From Ophiura sarsii (taxonomy: Eukaryota; Echinodermata; Ophiuroidea; Amphilepidida; Ophiuridae), in NCBI GenBank assembly GCA_035610835.1, contig CM069455.1, forward strand, positions 47,423,308 through 47,487,307: a DNA stretch of 64,000 nucleotides, written 5' to 3'. The translations under genes were made by a program, and so were the position numbers. Under the pieces are notes generated by a model that did no database searches, was not told the DNA's origin, and saw only the letters and a list, made by a program, of their open reading frames with translations. Below, one piece after another: positions 58,053-64,000 of the stretch (its first letter is position 1; each line of letters starts with the position of its first letter).

Positions 58053-58655
58053 ATATCATACACCTAACAAAATATGTAAGTTCCTCCCTAGCATATACTA
58101 GAATATGTCCAAAAATATTTGATGGATTTAGATAATTTTCAGCTAGAAAGATGCACCTAATTGTTAGGCACATTTTGAAACAAAAATTTGTTGGTCTTGA
58201 GACAATGCAACGATAAGAAATTGTGCCATTTGCCAATTTGTATACAGAAAAAAATGTGGCACTAAATCTCACTGGCTATGGCTTGTTTTGAAATTAGTAA
58301 ATGGCACATCCCGACAATCAAATTGAAAGAATCTTTTTTTAATTTGTTTTATTTTAATTAAAACATCTAATCTTTCTAGCATTATGGCTGATTTTAAATA
58401 TAGGCCTATATGCCTGAAATGTTCATGATGGTTTTGCGTAGCGTAGAGACACTAAAAATGAATACCGAAATATTTCCCAGCACTTATATTGGTTTCATTT
58501 ATTGTATAACTATATTATTGAATACATGGTATACAAAATATTCTTATATCACATAAAACATGTGTTAAAAGCTAAAGACCTAAGATGGTATCAAACATTT
58601 ATTCAGAATAAAAATAGTACTTTTTGATGACACAAGGAGGTAATACTTTCATGAG
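58053..58655. other. Intergenic, nothing recognised
   Basis: AT-rich sequence after the satellite domain. The minus-strand ORF 58033-58272 overlaps the array edge and is not supported. Confidence 0.4.
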
Positions 58656-58659
58656 ACAG

Positions 58660-58855
58660 GGATTTGCAGACAACAATTCCAAAATTTCACAAAATGTTTC
58701 AAAAATGTCACTATTATTGAATTTCATGACCATATTTAAGTACAAACATGGCTAGTTTTGGTTCAGTAATTCTTGAGATAAAATCTTGAATGTTGGGAAA
58801 GGTTTCTGAAAAATCTTTTGTATACTGTAACAGCCGCATGGACAATGTTAAGACA
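58660..58855 (-). mobile_element. CGCGGC-ended MITE family, partial inverted copy
   Basis: On the minus strand it carries AGAAACCTTTCCCAACATTC-like, ATTACTGAACCAAAAC and TGTTTGTACTTAAATATGGT words in the order of the family (46370-46622, 49158-49410). The ends are decayed (CAGCCGCATGGAC at the right). Confidence 0.6.
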
Positions 58856-59076
58856 AGAGAGGTAAATTAAATCATACCATATTTGTTTTATATTCTTCAT
58901 CAATATATTCAGTTCCCATTTTCATCATCTACATTAATGGCTGAAAAATAAGGCAGACTTAATATAGCGCTTTTCCAATTTCGCTGAAAGCGTGTACATT
59001 TAATCTGCTGTCACTATACGATACATCAGAATCAGTTCTCTTCAATTTGGTGGCTGCATATCATACAAACACTGAT

Positions 59077-59267
59077 AATAGACTCTAATCACGCGGCAGC
59101 CATTTTCCAAAATTTGCCAACCAAGCCTCGTTTCCGTTTGGTCTATCTGCGCCTTGACGCACACGATAGAACCGCGAGGGAAGTCACGCAGACGCAGGTA
59201 AACATAACGGGAACGAGGCTTGGGTGGCAAATTTTAGAAAATGGCTGCCGCTTGAATAGGGTCTATT
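59077..59267. mobile_element. MITE with AATAGACYCTA termini
   Basis: AATAGACTCTAATCACGCGG + CAGCCATTTTC at the left and the inverse of AATAGACCCTATTCAAGCGG at the right. A second matched pair (AAGCCTCGTTYCCGTT / AACGGGAACGAGGCTT) lies inside. The antiparallel ORFs are shadows of this symmetry. Confidence 0.85.
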
Positions 59268-59324
59268 GCGCTCATTCCTATCCAACACTTAGATCGTGAT
59301 TGCCCCAAAACAGCTCTTATTTTA

Positions 59325-59462
59325 ACAGCTGGTTGGAGAGAGAGGCAAGTACGGTAAAGTGTCTTGCCCAAGGACACAACACATTGGCCTCAGTGGGACT
59401 CAAAATCACAGCCTTCCGATTACGAGTGTAGTGCTTGTTCCACTGGACCACACGTGCCCCAA
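59325..59462 (-). mobile_element. tRNA-derived SINE
   Basis: On the minus strand, GGGGCACGTGTGGTCCAGTGG provides a box A. GATTTTGAGTCCCACTG is a decayed box B, followed by GTCCTTGGGCAAGACACTTT, the same SINE word seen at 25974-25985. Confidence 0.7.
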
Positions 59463-59762
59463 AACCCCCTAAAACAACAATGCCAACATACATATGGGTT
59501 TAAACAAAATCAGTTTTAGATTCCACACCTCCAAATAAATTTGTGCTAGCGCCCATCACTATTGGTGTTTTTAATTCAAGAAAGCCCCCACCTCTAACCA
59601 TTAATTTAAATGTACAGAAAAGGTATACAATGCTCTTAATATGAAAGAAATTTGTGTTATTTGTGATTTGTAGACTATAAACTTAATATTTAACCAAAGA
59701 ACCCTGGTATTTTCTGTAATAGTAAGATTTGACACAACTTTTTTTCTTTTCACCTCTTCTAG

Positions 59763-60220
59763 AACAAATGCACCGAATATAGCTAGCAGACAGCAATTTG
59801 GAGAGTGTACTAAGTATTCGATGTCCCATTGCGGAAAAAGATGAAGGTCAACCCCACCAAAATGGGTGTTCTTTTGATGGAAGACATCAGTATCTTCAAA
59901 GAAAACAAAGATTTGAACAAACCAGTCGCTCGATAGCTGAAAAAATCAGACTTCAATTTGATCTCTTATGCATGCAAGTCAATGGCAATTTAATTGGTGG
60001 TGTGGAACCTGTAAGCATCCTCCTTGGTACCGAGACAATTTCAGACAGGTTTTGCTACAAGTGCGCCATCACAAGTACACCATACAGGTGTAACATATTG
60101 ATCATTGTTGACTACATATTTGTTGACATAGTGCACGTTAGTAACTCATGGTTACTGGTTCAAGCCTGGGCCTATGCATCTGTTCCGAATTATGAAACTG
60201 CCATAGGCTGTGTGTTATGA
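59763..60220 (+). other. Unrecognised ORF region after an acceptor-like site
   Basis: TTTTTTTCTTTTCACCTCTTCTAG (to 59762) is a very good splice acceptor. However, the 140-codon frame 59798-60220 that follows has an in-frame TAG at 59783-59785, upstream of its first codon. The frame open from the acceptor (TNAPNIASRQQFGECTKYSM) ends after 26 codons. No family is recognised. Left as a possible exon of unknown frame, low confidence. Confidence 0.15.
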
Positions 60221-60395
60221 TCAATATGATCAGTGGTTCGTAACATAGTTTAGTGTGAGCCAGTTGGCCTGGCAACGGGTTATAATTCTAATGTGCACTA
60301 CGCCAAGGAATTGATCATTACTGGTTACATATTGATCATTATTTGTAACATGTATAATTATTGGTTACATGTTGATAATATTGGTTATAAAATAT
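60085..60395 (+). repeat. Degenerate TGGTTACATATTGATCATT words
   Basis: Five or so copies of GTAACATATTGATCATT-like words (60090, 60324, 60345, 60365, 60390) with irregular spacing. No period can be fixed. Confidence 0.4.
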
Positions 60396-60860
60396 ATAGC
60401 TAAATACTACAAGGGTTCATTCTAAAAGTTCTACCTCTTGTGTCATATCGTTGCCAACAAAGATGCAAGTCAAAGATGATGTGGCTTGACATTTTTATAG
60501 GCAAGGTTTAAAAGAGCAAGTACAACTTCTTGACTGTCCCTCAAAATATCAGCAGTTTTATAGCTATCAATTCAAGCAGCACATTCCATACTGTTAAAAG
60601 TCCAACGTGAAGTCAAGTCAAGATATCTTAGATAGCAGGGCTACTCAACTGACTTGCTTGCAATGTAATGGACTTACCCCCTGAGTACTAAACTTGTAAA
60701 GGAGTTGAGATGACCTCATAAACTAAGTACTTGCACTCCAATCATTACAACTATGAAAGCAATAGAATAGGCCTACATAATAATACTAGTTGCAACATAT
60801 TTATCATAAAATTAAAATTTTAAAGCGGTTACAAATACTGTAGCTCAGCTTCACATTTTG
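60396..60860. other. Intergenic, nothing recognised
   Basis: AT-rich DNA without supported features. Confidence 0.4.
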
Positions 60861-61067
60861 TAGTTTAATCAGTTCCAAATTGATGACAATTGTGAGGCTA
60901 ATATATATCCGCGGGCCCAAATGGAATACCTTGCCCACCGCTCGCTGATACCTACTGCTTATGATGAGCAAACCCACACTTTCACCAATGAAACAACATG
61001 GACTCTCCTTGTGCAAGGACAAATACAAGTCTCACAATTCTCGCCAATATGGAACTGATCAAACTAT
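60861..61067. mobile_element. MITE, TAGTTTGATCAGTTCC family, copy 2
   Basis: TAGTTTAATCAGTTCCAAAT at the left and ATGGAACTGATCAAACTA at the right, the same ends as 378-616 at the other side of the window. 207 bp. Confidence 0.7.
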
Positions 61068-61578
61068 AGTGCGCACCTTTAATTTAGTCCCATATCTGAA
61101 TTTAAAAATAAAGGAATTGTCTTCAGAACTCTCGCTGGTTATTGCAAACAGAGTTTTTATCTAAAAGATTATATTGTTATCAAGTAAATGTGATTGGTAA
61201 GATAATATTCTATAAGTCCCATGCTACTATCATATGGTATTTTAGAGTAATGGCACAGAAAATAGACATAAAAAGAGACATACAATTTGAAGCAATATGT
61301 CAGGCAATTTGAGGCCAAATTTACAGAAACACAGACTTATAAAAATGTATTTTATGGAAACACAAATATTTCAGTAATACCTACATTAGAGTTTATAGAT
61401 GATATTTCATCTTAATGATTTGGGTAAGCTTTAGAATACCCTACTGTTTGTATTCCTCACTGTGTATGATGGGTCATTCTTTAAAAGTCACCAATGAAGA
61501 CATGCAGTGGTAGGGTATACTAAAGGGACTCCAATGATTTATATACTTCACTGACCAGGGTACTTTTCATAAATGTTA
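61068..61578. other. Intergenic, nothing recognised
   Basis: AT-rich DNA without supported features. Confidence 0.4.
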
Positions 61579-61887
61579 AAGGTAGATGTTCCGATTTCTG
61601 GCCGGATTTTCAACTTGATGTTTTCTATTTTACATGAAAGGTCATCCTTAAAATTGTCCCATTACAAAGTTTGAGTTTGTGGTGAATTCCTGCCAAAGGT
61701 GGTTAACCACCAACCAGTTTGTGTACTATTCAATGGGCTAATATTTTGTGACCTTATGTTTCTAAAAATAGAACAGTTGGAGTTATGCAACTCAAATATT
61801 GGAATGGGACAATTTTAAGGATGACCTGTCATGTAAAATAGAAAACATCAAGTTGATAATCGGGCCAGCAATCAGAACATCTACCTT
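61579..61887. mobile_element. Long-armed MITE with AAGGTAGATGTTC termini
   Basis: AAGGTAGATGTTCCGATTTC, CAACTTGATGTTTTCTATTT, ACATGAAAGGTCATCCTTAA and AATTGTCCCATT at the left are mirrored in order at the right. Arms are about 110 bp, total 309 bp. An ORF starting at 61799 runs out of it and is not supported. Confidence 0.9.
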
Positions 61888-61929
61888 CAAGAAGGTTACT
61901 CTTCCTAACCCTAACCTTACTAAACACTA

Positions 61930-62095
61930 CAAAACCTGTCAGTGCTACGGTAGAGCATCAGACTTGCACGCACGCAGCCATGGTTCGATCCCCGGCGCAT
62001 GCGGAGACCGATTTCCCCTCAAATTTGACCCGTTTTTCTCGCCTAATAGTTTAATTCACAAAACCGCACCCGGAAAGTTAGGGTTAAGATGCAAT
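61930..62095 (+). mobile_element. tRNA-derived SINE
   Basis: GTGCTACGGTAGAGCATCAG (degenerate box A) and TGGTTCGATCCCCGG (61981-61995, near-perfect box B) are followed by a short body and a GTTAGGGTTAAG tail (62079-62090), as in the copy at 6640-6790. The acceptor-stem complement needed for a real tRNA is not evident. Confidence 0.65.
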
Positions 62096-62174
62096 AACTC
62101 CAATGTTTTTGCCACCAATGGCAGAAGGGGACATTTACAAATAATATGGTAAATGATTACGTATAAGGCACATT

Positions 62175-62840
62175 CAGGGTGTATCAGTACCTAGGCGATA
62201 TGATATATTACGGTATGAATTCGATCGATATTGTTCAAACTGTTTTCACATATATCTTGCGCAAACGCCCAGCTTTCATAAGAACTTTGAAAATCGGACA
62301 TTTTTGATGGAAAATACAAGACTTTCTAGTAAAGATGGTAGATTTCAATTTTGGTCAAAATGATCAATTTAAAAAATCTGTGAAATTACTAACCATACCT
62401 GAGATATCCATCTGTCCATAGGTCAGGGTTTATTTTTGGTCGCCATATCTCAACTTTTCACATCTCTTGTATAACTATTTATTATTTGCATACTTTTGTG
62501 GGTGAAATTTGGAGATAATAAACCGTAATTTGTTCTGCTTGAGTGGTTTAACTTTCCTTTCTTTGGCGGGAGTTTTGAATATTGCTTATGTGGTGTGGGC
62601 TACATTGTTTGAAATGATGGGGGTAGTGGTAGAGAGGATTGATTGAAATTAAAACACGTTTTTCATCGATTTTTGATTAAGTCTTGCCACACGAGAACAA
62701 AAAGAGATACCTCAATGAAACTAACATATAATATAAGAAATGTTCACTTTTATATTGCAGGTGTTTAAATTTAAACAATAATATTTTTTTATTTTTTATG
62801 TATTTTAGAAACACAGTATAGTTCATTCTGATACACCCTG
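62175..62840. mobile_element. Putative TIR element with CAGGGTGTATCAG termini
   Basis: CAGGGTGTATCAG (62175-62187) and its exact inverse CTGATACACCCTG (62828-62840) bracket 666 bp of AT-rich DNA with no ORF of note. The inverted ends are only 13 bp, and no clear target duplication is visible. Confidence 0.55.
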
Positions 62841-63255
62841 TACAATGTTCACAATCTGATGGTCATTATACAAATTCTATCCTCTTTCAATATAAGCCTA
62901 AACATAACCCAACATGTTAAATCAATCTTTCAGTTTTTCAAGATGTTTCAAACATTTTAAAAACTGAAAAAATAAAATACATTATTAAACATGTTTGTTC
63001 CAAAATGTTTTAAAAATTATCATCAAAATCCAGATAATTCGTACAAATGTTCATAACATTTCAAATAATTTAAATTAAAAAATAATTAAAATAAATCTGT
63101 GCTTCATTTGTACCAGCTCCAATGTTAGACATTTCAAGTAGAAAAATAGGTACATTCTAAGAAAAATAGTATATTTAAAATAGTAAAATGCCTTTATTAC
63201 CTCTTTTTTCCCTTCATATCAGATTGTCAATGTTTTACATATTTTTATCTTACAT
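62841..63255. other. Intergenic, nothing recognised
   Basis: AT-rich with repeated ACATTTTAAA/TGTTTTAAAA words. No feature supported. Confidence 0.4.
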
Positions 63256-63773
63256 ATCATCAGCCTGCTTCGATAATTGCCTAACTCATTTTTTCTAGTT
63301 CTTAGAAAACAACAAAAGTATGAAACCTGTTACCTGTGTACCTGTTACTCATTTAGCATTATTGATGGATGGCTATTCATTATGTGGAATGTGTCTTGTA
63401 TTGTTGATGCCTCAATTGGCATGCATGGATGCACTTATCCAAGTCATATAGGGTCATGTGTTTTAAGCTCGCCTCCTTTCGCGTTACACACGGATTTTGG
63501 CTTTCGCGACATGATTTTAACTTTACACATTTATATTTGCTTATATACACCCCTGAGGTAGTAAAGGTATACATTTTCTGAAGGGAAATTGCATGAGGAA
63601 TCCAAATATGCTATTAAAATTATAGTTCGATCAAGAACTAAAATGGTGTGATCGGTATTATAACAGCATGGTATTATAACAGCATGTGCATAATGTAATG
63701 AAGTCATGATTTATGCAAAAAACTCAACTCAGCTGAAAAGTGAGTTAGGCAATTATCGAAGCAGGCTGACGAT
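63256..63773. mobile_element. MITE, ATCRTCAGCCTGCTTCGATA family, with a shared insert
   Basis: ATCATCAGCCTGCTTCGATAATTGCC at the left and the inverse at the right, as in 24723-25053 and 37907-38373. It shares TAATGTAATGAAGTCATGAT (inverse orientation) with both. The part 63360-63450 is almost the same as 45822-45910, inside a MITE with unrelated ends. Confidence 0.85.
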
Positions 63774-64000
63774 ATGTGGGGAGGAGGGGGTGTCACCAGG
63801 GGAAAAATGTCCCCTTCCCAGGTTATGGGGATGCTTATTTTGTCTCAGCTGCTTTCTTCCTTCTCTCTTCCTGAGTTATTTTCTTACGTGGGTCCTGGAA
63901 GCATACCAGACAGCGAGATCCCGCCTCACGTTTAGCTGTGTATCTAAAACGAGTAATAACATGAGACAAAGTTAGAAAATAAAGGTATTGTTTTTAACCC
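63774..64000. other. Window edge, nothing recognised
   Basis: G-rich start, then unique-looking DNA. The plus-strand ORF 63706-63975 begins inside the MITE and is not supported. Confidence 0.4.

Noticed and set aside
59798..60220. 140-codon ORF as a gene
   Set aside because: A stop lies between the strong acceptor and the first codon of this frame, and the product matches no family. It is kept only as a low-confidence region.
61903..61920. CCTAACCCTAACC as interstitial telomere
   Set aside because: Only two units, and the same words occur at the tails of the tRNA-derived SINEs here (for example 6640-6655 and 62079-62090).

Overview
The window is non-coding-rich, AT-rich eukaryotic DNA from a metazoan, most likely a marine invertebrate deuterostome such as an echinoderm. 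That placement is inferred from three things: a spliced SMOC/SPARC-type calcium-binding exon, the dense set of marine-invertebrate-style MITEs and tRNA-derived SINEs, and frequent AGGCCTA words. The species cannot be fixed from sequence alone. One 100-base N gap lies at 28461-28560.

0-10 kb: two exons of a minus-strand gene encoding a SMOC-like secreted matrix protein (exons at 8482-8523 and 3810-4148). The intron and flanks are peppered with short inverted-repeat elements and one SINE. A weak plus-strand exon candidate sits at 9458-9713.

10-29 kb: two minisatellite arrays built from CCATGG-centred self-complementary words (10.4-11.1 and 16.9-17.6 kb), LINE reverse-transcriptase tails, a perfect 28-bp-arm hairpin, a 68-bp tandem repeat split by a MITE, an A/T-rich degenerate tract, and many MITEs. 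Several MITEs have clear TTAA or 8-bp target-site duplications.

29-35 kb: a 4,558-bp DNA transposon (29161-33718) with long terminal inverted repeats and a TA duplication. It carries a decayed minus-strand gene of a transposon-associated family with acidic EEADTR and DTDV motifs, itself interrupted by a 240-bp hAT-type MITE. A 648-bp near-complete foldback element lies 41 bp downstream.

36-58 kb: a satellite domain of about 22 kb. Two tandem-repeat families, A (about 45 bp) and B (42 bp), share a short dyad core (TGCTATC...GATAGCA). Orientation changes several times. Transposable elements, including a 4.6-kb element with roughly 1.2-kb inverted ends and no visible gene, are inserted in the arrays. 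One sub-array of family B (52145-53615) is 35 units of exactly 42 bp with almost no variation.

58-64 kb: ordinary intergenic DNA with further MITEs and SINEs. Apart from the SMOC-like exons and the dead transposon gene, no open reading frame can be supported as a gene. The long repetitive ORFs are by-products of repeat periods that are multiples of three.
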